In this document: in pieces, positions 25,233 through 35,019 of the stretch
Position numbering within the stretch: position 1 is the stretch's first letter
Layout of the letters: every line of letters starts with the position of its first letter
DNA from: Leifsonia sp. Root227
Lineage (GTDB): Bacteria > Actinomycetota > Actinomycetes > Actinomycetales > Microbacteriaceae
Assembly: GCF_001428745.1 (NCBI RefSeq)
Contig: NZ_LMIO01000001.1
Coordinates: forward strand, 208,817 to 272,816
Direction: 5' to 3'
Length of the DNA: 64,000 bases
Made by a program: the position numbers and the translations under genes
Notes under the pieces: model-generated
What the model was told of the DNA's origin: nothing
The model's input: the letters and a program-made list of their open reading frames with translations, nothing else
Database searches by the model: none

Positions 25233-25238
25233 TAGCGT
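25233..25238 (+). promoter_or_regulatory. -10 box of leaderless promoter (TAGCGT)
   Basis: TAGCGT followed by seven bases and the GTG at 25246. A GGAGAG lies directly against the start codon, too close to act as a normal ribosome site. Confidence 0.5.
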
Positions 25239-25245
25239 CGGAGAG

Positions 25246-27219
25246 GTGACCTCCACCATCGAGAACCTGGGCCGGGAGTCTCGGCTGTACCCGCCGTCCG
25301 AAGCCTTCGCCGCGCAGGCGAACGTCGGGGCGGACGCCTTCGACGACGCCAGCGACGCCGTCGCGTTCTGGGAGCGGCAGGCCGCGCGCCTCGACTGGGC
25401 GGAACCGTGGCACACGGCCCACACCTGGGAGCCCGCGAGCGTCGGCGCGGACGGCGAGCTGAGCATCCCGCGCGCCGAGTGGTTCGCCGGCGGCAGGCTG
25501 AACGCTGCCGTCAACTGCGTCGACAGGCACGTGGATGCCGGCAACGGCGAGCGCGTCGCCATCGACTTCATCGGCGAGCCCGGCGACACGGAGACGATCA
25601 CATACGCCGACCTGCAGCGCCGCGTCGCGAAGGCGGCCAACGCACTCACCGCCCTCGGCATCGGGAAGGGCGACCGCGTCGTCGTCTACCTCCCCGTGAT
25701 TCCGGAGACCATCGTCATCACTCTCGCCATCGCTCGCGTCGGGGCGATCCACTCGCTGGTGTTCGGCGGCTTCTCCGCCGAGGCGCTGCGCTTCCGGGTG
25801 GAGGACACAGGAGCGAAGCTGCTGGTCACTTCGGACGGCCAGTTCCGCCGCGGCACCGCGGTTCCGGTGAAGGCGAATGCCGACGCCGCCGTCGCAGGCG
25901 ACAACGCCATCGAGCACGTGCTGGTGGTGCGGCGCACGGGCGACCTGACCCCAGGCATCCCGTGGCAGGACGGCCGCGACGTCTGGTGGCATGACGTGGT
26001 GGATGCGGCGCAGGACACCCACGAGCCGGAATACTTCGACGCGGAGACGCCGCTCTTCATCATCTACACCTCCGGCACGACCGGCACGCCGAAGGGCGTG
26101 GTGCACACCACGGGCGGCTACCTCACGCAGGCGTCGTGGAGCCACTGGGCGCTGTTCGACGCGAAGGAGTCGGACGTGTACTGGTGCACGGCCGACCTCG
26201 CCTGGGTGACGGCGCACACCTACGTGCTCTACGGCCCGTTCTCCAACGGCGCCACCTCGGTCATCTACGAGGGCACGCCGAACACTCCGCACGCCGGGCG
26301 GCACTTCGAGATCATCGAGCGCTACGGCGTCACCACCTACTACACGGCGCCCACCCTCATCCGGACCTTCATGACCTGGTTCCCGGACGGGCTGGGCGAC
26401 GGCTGGGACCTGTCGAGCATCCGGTTGCTCGGCACGGTCGGCGAGGCCATCAACCCGGAGGCGTGGGTCTGGTTCCGCGAGCAGCTGGGCGCGGGCAGCG
26501 CTCCCGTGGTCGACACCTGGTGGCAGTCGGAATCCGGCTCGGCGATCGTCGCGCCGCTGCCGGGCGTCACGACGCTGAAGCCGGGGTCGGCGACCAACGC
26601 TGTGCCGGGGGTGACCGTGCGCGTGGTCGACGAGAACGGCGTGGATGTGCCGCGCGGTTCCGGCGGCTCGATCGTGATCGACGGCACCTGGCCGTCGATG
26701 GCCAGAACCGTGTGGGGCAACCCGGAGCGCTACCGCGACTCGTACTGGAGGGCGTTCGCCGCGCAGGGCTACTTCCTCGCCGGTGACGGAGCGGCCGTGG
26801 ACGAGGACGGCTACATCTGGCTGCTCGGCCGCCTGGACGACGTGATCAACGTCTCAGGGCACCGCCTGTCGACGATCGAGATCGAGTCGGCGCTTGTCGC
26901 GCATCCACAGGTCGGCGAGGCTGCGGTGGTCGGCGTGGACGACGCGACCACCGGGCAGGCCGTCGCGGCGTTCGTCGTGCCGAGTGGGGATGCGCCCTCC
27001 GAGCAGGTGCTGCGGGATCAGGTGACGCGCGAGATCGGCGCCATCGCGAAGCCGGGCCACATCGTCGTCGTGCCCGACCTGCCCAAGACGCGCTCCGGCA
27101 AGATCATGCGCCGTCTGCTGGTCGATCTCTTCGACGCGCGCCCGCTCGGGGACACCACGTCCCTCCAGGACGAGACCGTCCCCGACACCATCCGCACCCT
27201 CCTCAGCAATCGAGCCTGA
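25246..27219 (+). CDS. acs: acetyl-CoA synthetase (AMP-forming)
   Basis: A 657-residue ligase making acetyl-CoA from acetate, ATP and CoA through acetyl-AMP. Motifs in order: N-terminal ACAS_N region, ATP loop YTSGTTGTPKGVVHTTGGY, the WWQSESGS segment that binds the acetyl/adenylate, the hinge Asp in LGRLDDVINVSGHRLST, and KTRSGKIMRRLL with the catalytic, acetylation-prone Lys. Length equals typical Acs. The GTG at 25246 follows a -10 box by seven bases (leaderless type); a much longer open frame upstream is an artefact of high GC. Its stop codon lies in the palindrome shared with the kinase gene. Confidence 0.95.
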   Translation: MTSTIENLGRESRLYPPSEAFAAQANVGADAFDDASDAVAFWERQAARLDWAEPWHTAHTWEPASVGADGELSIPRAEWFAGGRLNAAVNCVDRHVDAGNGERVAIDFIGEPGDTETITYADLQRRVAKAANALTALGIGKGDRVVVYLPVIPETIVITLAIARVGAIHSLVFGGFSAEALRFRVEDTGAKLLVTSDGQFRRGTAVPVKANADAAVAGDNAIEHVLVVRRTGDLTPGIPWQDGRDVWWHDVVDAAQDTHEPEYFDAETPLFIIYTSGTTGTPKGVVHTTGGYLTQASWSHWALFDAKESDVYWCTADLAWVTAHTYVLYGPFSNGATSVIYEGTPNTPHAGRHFEIIERYGVTTYYTAPTLIRTFMTWFPDGLGDGWDLSSIRLLGTVGEAINPEAWVWFREQLGAGSAPVVDTWWQSESGSAIVAPLPGVTTLKPGSATNAVPGVTVRVVDENGVDVPRGSGGSIVIDGTWPSMARTVWGNPERYRDSYWRAFAAQGYFLAGDGAAVDEDGYIWLLGRLDDVINVSGHRLSTIEIESALVAHPQVGEAAVVGVDDATTGQAVAAFVVPSGDAPSEQVLRDQVTREIGAIAKPGHIVVVPDLPKTRSGKIMRRLLVDLFDARPLGDTTSLQDETVPDTIRTLLSNRA

Positions 27220-27269
27220 GGTTATTCAGCCGACACGCCGCTGTCGGCCTGAACAACTTCGGGCTCGAT
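27209..27269. terminator. palindromic terminator element, copy C
   Basis: Arms 27209-27235 and 27242-27269 begin and end with ATCGAGCC/GGGCTCGAT and continue through GTT-TTCAG-CCGACA with four differences. The stop codons of two convergent genes, acs (27219) and the kinase (27222), both fall in the left arm. Confidence 0.75.
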
Positions 27270-28142
27270 GATGGGGGAGGTAGCGGGGGCAGCAGACGCG
27301 GGGACGGGCTCTGAGGAGATGACGGCGTCGCGGAAGGCGGCGGTGAGCGCCGCGAAGTCGGGGCGCGTGGCCGGATCGCGGGCCGTCATCGCGGTCAGCA
27401 GCGCCGTCCAGTCTCCCGGCAGGCCGCTCGGGATGGGCGGATCGGCGCGCAGCCGCGCGAGCGCAGACTCGACCGCGGTGCCGGGGAACGTCACCGTGCG
27501 CGTGAAGCACTCCAGCAGCACGAGTCCGAGCGAGTAGACGTCGCTTGCCGGCGTCGCGTGCTCCCTGGACGCCTGCTCTGGGCTGAGGTAGGCGGCGGTG
27601 CCCGTCGTTGCTCCCGACTCGTCCGGCTCCGGTCCCGCGATCCCGCTGGCGATGCCGAAGTCGGTGATCCGTGCCCTGGCACGGAAGCTCGTGGTGCCGT
27701 ACGACACGAGCATGATGTTGGACGGCTTGATGTCGCGGTGGACCACGCCGTTCGCGTGCACGTACTCCAGCGCCTCGGACACGTCGTATGCGATCTCGGC
27801 GATCTCCCTCACCGTGAGCGGCCGCTGCGCGATGGCGGTCTGCAGGTCCGTGCCTGAGACGAGCTCCATCACCAGGAACGGCCGGGGATCGTCGAGCGCC
27901 GAGTAGTCGATGCCGGCGTCGATGAGCGAGACGATGCCGTGGTGGCTGAGCCTGGCGAGCGCGCCCTGTTCCCTGCGGTACTGCTGCATCTCCTCCTCGC
28001 CGCCGGCGCGGTACACCTTGATGGCCACCTCGCGGTCGAGGATCTCGTCGGTCGCGCGGAACACCCGCGCCTCTCCGCCGCGCCCGATCAGGGTGTGCGG
28101 TCTGTACCGGCCGAGGAGGGCCGGGATCTCCTGCTCCGTCAT
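27222..28142 (-). CDS. Ser/Thr protein kinase, soluble
   Basis: A 306-residue eukaryotic-like kinase (PknB group). The Gly loop is IGRGGEARV (19-27), the ATP Lys is K42 in AIKVY, the catalytic loop HRDIKPSN and the DFG in TDFGIASG, then GTAAYLSPEQA in the activation segment. After the kinase core (~270 residues) there is only a short Pro/Ala-rich tail: no transmembrane helix or PASTA repeats, so it is cytosolic. Its ATG overlaps the glgX stop by one base (TGATG), which couples the two genes. A role in controlling glycogen/trehalose enzymes is plausible but untested. Confidence 0.9.
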   Translation of the reverse strand: MTEQEIPALLGRYRPHTLIGRGGEARVFRATDEILDREVAIKVYRAGGEEEMQQYRREQGALARLSHHGIVSLIDAGIDYSALDDPRPFLVMELVSGTDLQTAIAQRPLTVREIAEIAYDVSEALEYVHANGVVHRDIKPSNIMLVSYGTTSFRARARITDFGIASGIAGPEPDESGATTGTAAYLSPEQASREHATPASDVYSLGLVLLECFTRTVTFPGTAVESALARLRADPPIPSGLPGDWTALLTAMTARDPATRPDFAALTAAFRDAVISSEPVPASAAPATSPIIEPEVVQADSGVSAE

Positions 28143-30181
28143 CACTCCGCTTTCGAGCGGAGCAGCGCGAACGCGGTGTGGCCGACGATCAGGGTCTCCG
28201 GATGCTCGAGCGACAGTTCGGGGTCGCTCGACAGTTCCAGCTCCCACGCGGCGCCGTTCGTCTCCGGCAGCACGAATTCGACGCCGTTCTCCGATGCGTT
28301 GAGGAGGAGCAGGAAGCTGTCCGCTCCCGTATGCCGCAACTGGAATGCGATGGATTTGGCGTCGGCGACGTCCCAGTCCTCGTCGGCGAAGAGCTCGCCG
28401 TCCGCGCGCACGATGTGAACCGTGTCCGGTGCATCCGTCTCCGGACCCTGCCGGTACCAGTCCGGCCGCAGCGCAGGCTCCTCGCGGCGCAACCGGATGA
28501 GCCTGGTCGTGAATTCCCGCAGCTCCGTGTCCTCCGCCGCCCAGTCGAACCACGAGATCTCGTCGTCCTGGCAGTACGCGTTGTTGTTGCCCTGCTGGGT
28601 GCGGCCCAGCTCGTCGCCACCGAGGATCATCGGCACACCGGCGGAGAGCAGCACGGTGGCGAGGAAGTTCTTCCGCTGCCTGGTGCGTCGCGCGAGGATC
28701 GCCTGGTCGTCCGTCGGTCCCTCGACTCCGTTGTTGCTGGACCGGTTGTCGGATTCGCCGTCCGCGTTGTCCTCGCCGTTCGCCTCGTTGTGCTTCTGGT
28801 CGTAGCTCGTGAGGTCGGCGAGGGTGAAGCCGTCGTGCGCTGTGACGAAGTTGACGCTCGACAGCGGGGAACGGCGGGATTCCTCGTACACGTCAGGGCT
28901 GCCGAGCACGCGCTGCGAGAGCGTGGCGAGCATCCCGTCGGTTCCTCGCCAGAAGTCGCGGACGTCGTCGCGGAACTTGCCGTTCCACTCCGACCATCCG
29001 GCGGGGAAGCCGCCGACCTGGTAGCCGGCGGTGTCCCACGGCTCGGCGATCAGCTTGACCTGCGCGAGCGTCGGGTCCTGCTGCACGAGGGCGAGGAACG
29101 CGCTGTGCACGCTCGCGTCTCCGCCCTGCCTGGTGAGGGTGGTGGCGAGATCGAACCGGAAGCCGTCGACGTGCATCTCGGTGACCCAGTAGCGCAGCGA
29201 GTCCATGATGAGCTGCAGTGCTGCCGGGTGGCTGACGTTGACGCTGTTGCCTGTGCCCGTGGTGTCGAAGTAGTGCTCAGGGTCGTCCTCGACCAGCCGG
29301 TAGTACGACGGGTTGTCGATGCCCTTGAGGCTGAGCGTCGGGCCGAGGTCGTTGCCCTCCGCTGTGTGGTTGTAGACGACGTCGAGGATCACTTCGAGTC
29401 CGGCGGCGTGCAGCGCCTTCACCATGCCCTTGAACTCGTCCACCTGCTGACCGGCGGCGCCGGAAGCCGAGTACTCGTTGTGCGGGGCGAAGAACCCGAT
29501 GGTGTTGTAACCCCAGTAGTTGCGCAGCCCCTTCTCTTCGAGGTGCGCATCCTGGAGGAACTGGTGCACGGGCATCAGCTCGACGGCGGTGACCCCGAGC
29601 GACGTGAGCTTCTCGATGGCTGCCGGATGCGCGAGACCGGCGTACGTGCCCCGCACGTCTTCCGGCACCGCGTCGAGCTGCTTGGTGAAGCCTTTGACGT
29701 GGGTCTCGTAGACGATCGTCTCTGCCAGCGGCGTCGCCGGCGGCCGGTCGTCGCCCCAGTCGAACGAGTGCGGGTCGACCACCACGGAGAGGGCCACGTG
29801 CCCTGCCCCGTCCGTCGGGTCGAGCTGGTCCGGCTGGTTCAGGTCGTGCCCGAAGACCGCCTGCCCGGTGTCGAAAGCACCGGTGACGGCGCGGGCGTGC
29901 GGGTCGAGGAGCACCTTGGCGTCGTTGAAACGCAGGCCGGATGCCGGATCCCACGGGCCGGAGACGCGGAGTCCGTACCTGGTGCCGGGGGTGAGATCCG
30001 GCACGATGCCGTGGAAGACGTGCGCCGTGCGCTTCGTCAGCTCTGTCCTGGTCTCCGTGCCGTCCTCGGCGAAGACGCAGACGGTGACAGCGTCGGCGTG
30101 CTCGCTGTAGACGGCGACGTTCGCGCCGCCATCGACCAGGGTGACGCCGAGCGGGTACCGCCGCGAGGTGTACTGGGTCAT
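28142..30181 (-). CDS. glgX: glycogen debranching enzyme GlgX
   Basis: A 679-residue GH13_11 enzyme that hydrolyses alpha-1,6 branches of phosphorylase-limited glycogen. Order: CBM48 (residues ~10-110), TIM barrel with DVVYNHTAEGN, nucleophile Asp in DGFRFDLATTL, acid Glu in LIAEPWD, transition-state Asp in VTAHDGFTL, and the C-terminal beta domain. Length matches GlgX. The ATG at 30181 has AGGA six bases upstream. It overlaps the kinase gene and lies downstream of treY-treZ on the same strand, all processing alpha-glucan. Confidence 0.93.
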   Translation of the reverse strand: MTQYTSRRYPLGVTLVDGGANVAVYSEHADAVTVCVFAEDGTETRTELTKRTAHVFHGIVPDLTPGTRYGLRVSGPWDPASGLRFNDAKVLLDPHARAVTGAFDTGQAVFGHDLNQPDQLDPTDGAGHVALSVVVDPHSFDWGDDRPPATPLAETIVYETHVKGFTKQLDAVPEDVRGTYAGLAHPAAIEKLTSLGVTAVELMPVHQFLQDAHLEEKGLRNYWGYNTIGFFAPHNEYSASGAAGQQVDEFKGMVKALHAAGLEVILDVVYNHTAEGNDLGPTLSLKGIDNPSYYRLVEDDPEHYFDTTGTGNSVNVSHPAALQLIMDSLRYWVTEMHVDGFRFDLATTLTRQGGDASVHSAFLALVQQDPTLAQVKLIAEPWDTAGYQVGGFPAGWSEWNGKFRDDVRDFWRGTDGMLATLSQRVLGSPDVYEESRRSPLSSVNFVTAHDGFTLADLTSYDQKHNEANGEDNADGESDNRSSNNGVEGPTDDQAILARRTRQRKNFLATVLLSAGVPMILGGDELGRTQQGNNNAYCQDDEISWFDWAAEDTELREFTTRLIRLRREEPALRPDWYRQGPETDAPDTVHIVRADGELFADEDWDVADAKSIAFQLRHTGADSFLLLLNASENGVEFVLPETNGAAWELELSSDPELSLEHPETLIVGHTAFALLRSKAE

Positions 30182-30243
30182 GCGCGTCCTGCTCGGTGTT
30201 CGGTTGTGCTCATGCCCGCCTCGCCCATCGTGGTGAATAGTTA

Positions 30244-30259
30244 GATTATCTAGACAATC
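30244..30259. promoter_or_regulatory. AT-rich palindrome upstream of glgX
   Basis: GATTATCTAGACAATC is a 16-base palindrome with one symmetric mismatch pair, in an unusually AT-rich pocket 63 bases before the glgX ATG. Form and composition resemble MarR-type operators. The regulator is not identified. Confidence 0.5.
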
Positions 30260-30260
30260 G

Positions 30261-30277
30261 ACGGGTTCACCACCCGT
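30261..30277 (-). terminator. short hairpin after treZ
   Basis: ACGGGT/ACCCGT arms with a five-base loop lie 17 bases past the treZ stop. The stem is short and no U-run follows, so termination would be partial. Confidence 0.4.
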
Positions 30278-30294
30278 TGACAGGCGAGGCGCGG

Positions 30295-31986
30295 TCAGCT
30301 AGCCGTCAACGTCACCCGCACGGCATCGTCGAACGCCAGCACCGCGTCCGGCTCCGCGCCCTCCAGGTCGGTGCCGCTCAGGCCGGCGCCGCTCAGGCTG
30401 ACCCGCACACGCATCCCGCCCCTGCTGAACGCGAAGACGTCGCCGTCCGCCGTGATGTCGGTCGCCGACGCATCCACCTGGATGCCGCGGCGCAACGCGA
30501 TCAGGTCGCGGTAGAACGCGAGCAGCCGCGCATGCTCCTGTCGCTCCGGCTCCGCCCAGTCGAGGTGGGAGCGCTCGAACGTCTCAGGGTCCTGCGGATC
30601 TGGCACGATGTCCGGGTCCCAGCCCATCTTCGCGAACTCCGCGATCCTGCCGCGTGCTGTCGCTTCGCCGAGCTCCTTCTCCGGATGCGACGTGAAGAAC
30701 TGCCAGGGCGTCGTCGCGCCCCACTCCTCCCCCATGAACAGCATCGGCGTGAACGGCCCGAGCAGCGTCAGCGTGGCCGCGACGGCGAGCTGGCCCTGAT
30801 TCAGCGTGGCGGTGAGCCTGTCGCCGACCGCGCGGTTGCCGATCTGGTCGTGGTCCTGGCTGAACGCGACCAGCCTGGTGCGTGGGATGTCCGCATCCAG
30901 TGGCCGCCCGTGGTGCCGCTCGCGGAAGCTCGACCAGGTGCCGTCGTGGAAGAACCCGCGCTCGAACACCTTGGCGAGCGAACCCGGCCCGGCGAAGTCG
31001 GCGTAGTAGCCCGTCGTCTCCCCGGTGAGGTTGCTGTGGATGGCGTGGTGCACGTCGTCGTCCCACTGCGCGGTGATGCCGTAGCCGGTGCGCGCGCGCT
31101 CGCGGATGACCCTCGGATCGTTGAGGTCGCTCTCGGCGATCAGGCCGAGCGGTCGCCCGAGCTCGGCGCTCAGCTCGTCCACCTGGGTCGCCAGCTCCTC
31201 CAGGATGTGCACGGCGCGCGCGTCGTGGAGGGCGTGGACCGCATCCAGTCGCAGGCCGTCGACGTGCAGCTCGCGCAGCCAGTACAGCGCGTTGTCGACG
31301 ATGTAGCGCCGCACCTCGTCGGACTGTGGACCGTCAAGGTTGACGGACGCGCCCCAGGTGCTGTGACTGTCGCCCAGGTACGGACCGAACACCGGCAGAT
31401 AGTTGCCGCTCGGGCCGAGGTGGTTGTACACGACGTCCTGGATCACCGCCAGGCCGCGCGCGTGGCAGGCGTCCACGAAGCGCTGGTATGCGGCCGGTCC
31501 GCCGTACGGCTCGTGCACCGCGAACCAGAGAACGCCGTCGTAGCCCCAGCCGTGCTCGCCGTTGAAGGCGTTGACGGGCAGCAGCTCCACCGCATCCACC
31601 CCCAGCTGCACGAGGTGGTCGAGCCGGTCGATGGCGGAGTCGAGCGTCCCGTCCGGCGTGAAGGTGCCGATGTGCAGCTCATAGATCACGGCGCCGAGCA
31701 ACTCGCGGCCCCGCCACTCCGCGTCCTCCCACACGTGCGCCGACGGGTCGAACTCGCGGCTGAGCGCGTGCACCCCGCGCGGCTGCCGCAGCGACCTGGG
31801 GTCGGGATGCGGTCCATGCCCGTCGACCACGAATCCGTAGTCGAGCGCCCCGCGGGCGGCGGGCAGCGGCTGGTCCAGCCACCACCAGCCGTCGTCCCCC
31901 CGGGTCAGCGGCCGGTCGTCCGCGCCCTCGACCACCAGCGAGACCGTGGATGCGTCCGGCGCCCACACCGGGAACCGCCGGTTCAC
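30295..31986 (-). CDS. treZ: malto-oligosyltrehalose trehalohydrolase
   Basis: A 563-residue GH13_10 enzyme that releases trehalose from maltooligosyl-trehalose made by TreY. An N-terminal CBM48-like domain ([17 protein letters not shown]) precedes the barrel with [14 protein letters not shown], nucleophile [11 protein letters not shown], acid Glu [10 protein letters not shown] and [10 protein letters not shown] for the third carboxylate. The GTG start at 31986 overlaps the treY stop as GTGA, so translation is coupled. Trehalose serves as osmolyte and as precursor for surface lipids in actinobacteria. Confidence 0.94.
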   Translation of the reverse strand: MNRRFPVWAPDASTVSLVVEGADDRPLTRGDDGWWWLDQPLPAARGALDYGFVVDGHGPHPDPRSLRQPRGVHALSREFDPSAHVWEDAEWRGRELLGAVIYELHIGTFTPDGTLDSAIDRLDHLVQLGVDAVELLPVNAFNGEHGWGYDGVLWFAVHEPYGGPAAYQRFVDACHARGLAVIQDVVYNHLGPSGNYLPVFGPYLGDSHSTWGASVNLDGPQSDEVRRYIVDNALYWLRELHVDGLRLDAVHALHDARAVHILEELATQVDELSAELGRPLGLIAESDLNDPRVIRERARTGYGITAQWDDDVHHAIHSNLTGETTGYYADFAGPGSLAKVFERGFFHDGTWSSFRERHHGRPLDADIPRTRLVAFSQDHDQIGNRAVGDRLTATLNQGQLAVAATLTLLGPFTPMLFMGEEWGATTPWQFFTSHPEKELGEATARGRIAEFAKMGWDPDIVPDPQDPETFERSHLDWAEPERQEHARLLAFYRDLIALRRGIQVDASATDITADGDVFAFSRGGMRVRVSLSGAGLSGTDLEGAEPDAVLAFDDAVRVTLTAS

Positions 31987-34262
31987 AGCTCCACCAGCAG
32001 CGCGACGGGGTAGTGCTCGAGGATCGTCGCCAGCCTGGTCGTGCCCGTGTGCTCCGCACCCGTCAGTTCGTCCCGCATCCGTTGCCCTCCGAGGTCGATG
32101 GTGGTGTCCTGCCATCCTCCCGCAGCGGCGAGGCCGATGGGCAGGCGGGTGGCGATGGCGATGGCGCCGCCGCGGTCGAAAGCGATCACGTGGTCGGCCT
32201 GCGCTCCGGTGGCCACGAGCGGCCGGTATGTCGTGAACAGCTCCGGCCGGTCGCGGCGCAGCCGCAGGGCGCGGGAGGTGACGAGCACCTTGACGGCGCC
32301 GGACGAGTCGATGTCCGGCAGCCAGCCGTCGTCGATGCGGGCGAGCAGGGCGTCGGCGGCGTCGAAGCCGACCGGCCGCCGGTTGTCCGGGTCGACCAGC
32401 GACTGCTCCCAGCGCTCGCTGCCCTGGTAGACATCGGGCATCCCCGGAGAGAGGAGCTGCACGAGCTTGGCGCCCAGGCTGTTCGACGCCCCTGCGGCGT
32501 CGACCCGTGCTGAGATGGCCTCGACCTCGCCGCGCACGATGTCGTCGTCGTACGCTGCATCGACCAGCGAGAGCAGGCGTTCCTCGAACTCGTGGTCGCC
32601 GTCCGTCCACGACGTGCCTGTGCCGGCCTCGCGCGCCGCTTTCAGCGCGTACTCGCGCAGCCGCTCCCGCGAGATCGGCCAGGCGCCGACCGCCGCCTGC
32701 CACAGTCCGTCCTCCAGCGAGGCGTCGCCGATGGATGCGCGTGCCGCGACCTCCCGCAGGAACCGCGCCCACGCATCCGGCAGCTCGGCCAGCGCGCTGA
32801 CGCGCGCGCGGGTGTCCTCTCCGCGCTTGGTGTCGTGGGTGCTCAGCGTCGTCATCGACTCCGGCAGGCGCTCCTGCCTGTCCAGCTGACGCTCGTGGAA
32901 CTCGGCCACGGGCACGGCGAACTCGGCGGGCTCAGCGCCCACCTCGGTGAGCGAGATCAGGCGGGTGTACCGGTAGAAGGCGTTGTCCTCGACGCCCTTG
33001 GCCATGATCATGCCGCTGGTCTGCTGGAAGCGGACCGCAGCGGGATCGGCCGGGTCGGCCAGGCGCTGGACGACGCGGGCGAGCGCGTCGGCGAGGTCGG
33101 GGCGGGAGGCGAGAACCGCATCCCGTGCCGCGTGCAGCTGGTCGATGCCGAAGGGGAGGTAGCTGCGGTACACCGGGAAGCAGGCGGCGAGTTCTGCGAC
33201 GGCGTCGATGGTGGCGTCCTGCGCTCCCGTCTCTGCGTCATCGAGCAAGCGCGCGATCCGCCGCACCTCCGAGTTCAGGATGCCGTCGGCCACCGCTCGC
33301 TTCCTGTCGTGCACGAGCGCTGCCCAGTTCGTCTCCGCATCCCCGGCGAGCTCGGTGAGCGTGTCGGCGCCGGCGGGATCGACGAACACACGGTCGATCA
33401 GCGCGAGCGCGTCGTATCCCGTCGTGCCGCTGACCGGCCAGTCCGGGATGCGCTCATCGCCCTCCAGGATCTTCTCCACCCACACCGGCCGTCCCTCCGC
33501 CAGCGCTGCCAGCCGCTCCAGGTAGCGGCCAGGGTGGGCGAGGCCGTCCGGATGGTCGACTCTGAGCCCGTCGACCAGACCCTCGCGCATCCACCGGCCG
33601 ATCTCGGCGTGCGACGCGTCGAACACCCCGTCGTCCTCCACGCGGATGCCGGCGAGCGTGTTCACCGCGAAGAACCGGCGGTAGTTGAGGTCGTGGTCTG
33701 CGCGGCGCCAGGAGACCAGCTCGTAGTGCTGCCGGTCGTGCACCTCGGCCGGCGTCCCGCCCTCCGTGCCCGCGGCGATGGGGAAGCGGTGCTCGTAGTA
33801 GCGCAGCTCTCCGTCCTCCACGCTCAGCTCGGCGGTGTCGTCGTCGTGGCCGAGCACCGGGATGCGCACCCGGCCGCCTCCCGCCGCCCAGTCGATGTCG
33901 AAGTGGTCGGCGAACGGCGACTCCTGGCCGCTGCCGAGCACATCCCACCACCAAGAGTTCAGCGCGGGGGTCGCGATGCCCATGTGGTTCGGAACGATGT
34001 CGACGAGCACGCGGAGGCCGCGCCGGTGGGCGGCGTCGCTGAACGCGAGCAGCGCATCCGGACCCCCGCGCGCGGCGTCGACGCGGGAGTGGTCGACGAC
34101 GTCGTAGCCGTGGGCGGAGCCAGGCTCGGCCTCGAGCAGAGGGGAGAGGTACACCCAGCCGACCCCGAGCCTCCTCAGGTATCCCAGGATCTGGGCGGCG
34201 TCGCGAAGGGTGAAGTCGGGGGAGATCTGAAGGCGATAGCTGCTGGTGCTCACGACTGCCAT
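31983..34262 (-). CDS. treY: malto-oligosyltrehalose synthase
   Basis: A 759-residue GH13_26 enzyme that isomerises the reducing end of maltodextrins to a trehalose unit. Features: [19 protein letters not shown] at the N-terminus, DIVPNHMGI, nucleophile in [14 protein letters not shown], acid Glu in VEKILEGDE, and [18 protein letters not shown], all typical of TreY. The ATG at 34262 is given; GTG at 34253 is a real alternative because GAAGAGG lies nine bases before it and directly against the ATG. First gene of treYZ. Confidence 0.92.
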   Translation of the reverse strand: MAVVSTSSYRLQISPDFTLRDAAQILGYLRRLGVGWVYLSPLLEAEPGSAHGYDVVDHSRVDAARGGPDALLAFSDAAHRRGLRVLVDIVPNHMGIATPALNSWWWDVLGSGQESPFADHFDIDWAAGGGRVRIPVLGHDDDTAELSVEDGELRYYEHRFPIAAGTEGGTPAEVHDRQHYELVSWRRADHDLNYRRFFAVNTLAGIRVEDDGVFDASHAEIGRWMREGLVDGLRVDHPDGLAHPGRYLERLAALAEGRPVWVEKILEGDERIPDWPVSGTTGYDALALIDRVFVDPAGADTLTELAGDAETNWAALVHDRKRAVADGILNSEVRRIARLLDDAETGAQDATIDAVAELAACFPVYRSYLPFGIDQLHAARDAVLASRPDLADALARVVQRLADPADPAAVRFQQTSGMIMAKGVEDNAFYRYTRLISLTEVGAEPAEFAVPVAEFHERQLDRQERLPESMTTLSTHDTKRGEDTRARVSALAELPDAWARFLREVAARASIGDASLEDGLWQAAVGAWPISRERLREYALKAAREAGTGTSWTDGDHEFEERLLSLVDAAYDDDIVRGEVEAISARVDAAGASNSLGAKLVQLLSPGMPDVYQGSERWEQSLVDPDNRRPVGFDAADALLARIDDGWLPDIDSSGAVKVLVTSRALRLRRDRPELFTTYRPLVATGAQADHVIAFDRGGAIAIATRLPIGLAAAGGWQDTTIDLGGQRMRDELTGAEHTGTTRLATILEHYPVALLVEL

Positions 34263-34362
34263 CCTCTTCGCGTCAGACCGTGCATGGAAGGGGTTGGCAT
34301 CCTCAGAGAATGCTGGCAAGGGGGTAGTACCGGCCGCCGAGGCGTGGGAGCGTCGAAGGCGG

Positions 34363-34380
34363 GTCGGCAGTACTGCCGAC
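34363..34380. promoter_or_regulatory. perfect 18-base palindrome before csbD-like gene
   Basis: GTCGGCAGTACTGCCGAC is fully self-complementary and lies 28 bases upstream of the ATG at 34409, just ahead of the ribosome site. It may be an operator near the transcription start. The binding protein is unknown. Confidence 0.55.
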
Positions 34381-34408
34381 GCGAACGCGTGAGAAAGGGA
34401 GGATCGTC

Positions 34409-34582
34409 ATGGGACTCGACGACAAGATCCAGAACGCTGCCGAGAAGGCCGGGGGCAAGGCCAAGGAAGCCGCAGGCAAGGCCACCGACAACGAGCGCCT
34501 CGAAGCAGAGGGCAAGGCGGACCAGACCAAGGCGGACCTCAAGGGCGCCGGCGAGAAGGTCAAGGACGCGTTCAAGGAGTAG
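34409..34582 (+). CDS. CsbD-family stress protein
   Basis: A 57-residue, highly charged, Lys/Ala/Glu-rich protein (MGLDDKIQNAAEKAGGKAKE start) that fits the CsbD family of general-stress proteins; expected to be mostly helical or disordered and cytosolic. It is too short for many gene callers. AAAGGGAGG lies six bases before the ATG, a very strong ribosome site that suggests high expression. A perfect palindrome lies upstream and a good terminator follows. Divergent from treY, in keeping with a shared osmotic/stress theme (inference). Confidence 0.88.
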   Translation: MGLDDKIQNAAEKAGGKAKEAAGKATDNERLEAEGKADQTKADLKGAGEKVKDAFKE

Positions 34583-34600
34583 CACTCGGAACGCACGGTG

Positions 34601-34633
34601 AACGGCCGGACCCGGAAGCGGGGTCCGGCCGTT
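34601..34633 (+). terminator. intrinsic terminator
   Basis: Perfect 13-base arms AACGGCCGGACCC (34601-34613) and complement (34621-34633) with a seven-base loop, followed by TCGTCT. It ends the csbD-like transcript. Confidence 0.85.
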
Positions 34634-34715
34634 TCGTCTGTCCTGTCCCATCCGCGCTGCGTAATGCACAGAATCTTCACCGCGCGTTCACCTGGCGTTC
34701 ACCTCGTTCCGGGAG

Positions 34716-34721
34716 TAAATT
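34716..34721 (+). promoter_or_regulatory. -10 box of leaderless promoter (TAAATT)
   Basis: TAAATT followed by seven bases and the ATG at 34729; no Shine-Dalgarno sequence is present. Confidence 0.55.
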
Positions 34722-34728
34722 CCGGTGA

Positions 34729-35001
34729 ATGGGCGACCGTATTGATCGCGTCAGAGCGTGGCGCGGAGTGGGCATCGGGATCGCGCTCGCCGTGGCGACG
34801 CTGATCGCGACCGTTGCGCTCGCTGTCGCCATCCCCACTCAGGGCGAGAATCCGCGGGCCTGGGGGGTGATCGTGTGCGGTGTGCTCACCGTGGCGATCT
34901 GCGTCCAGCTGGCGGTGCGGAACTGGCGCAGAATCCGCCACTACCGAGGCGACGACCTCCCGCAGACACCGGCAGGGCCAAGAAACCGTACGACCGGTTA
35001 A
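34729..35001 (+). CDS. small two-helix membrane protein
   Basis: A 90-residue protein with two hydrophobic helices (about residues 13-35 and 44-62) joined by a short PTQGENPRAW loop, and a basic C-terminal tail (RNWRRIRHYRGDD). No family is recognised. The start is supported by a TAAATT box seven bases upstream (leaderless pattern). It stands alone between the csbD terminator and the convergent oxidoreductase gene. Confidence 0.6.
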   Translation: MGDRIDRVRAWRGVGIGIALAVATLIATVALAVAIPTQGENPRAWGVIVCGVLTVAICVQLAVRNWRRIRHYRGDDLPQTPAGPRNRTTG

Positions 35002-35019
35002 TGCTAGGATTCTGCACAC

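Noticed and set aside
23419..25245. Long open frame leading into the acetyl-CoA synthetase gene as if it were an N-terminal fusion.
   Set aside because: The region is antisense to the MFS and TetR genes, the translation is low-complexity and charged, and acs has a proper start with a -10 box at 25233.
30295..34319. Extended N-termini of the treZ and treY frames.
   Set aside because: The extension of treZ lies within treY in another frame; the GTGA overlap marks the true start. The first residues of the treY extension have no family match.
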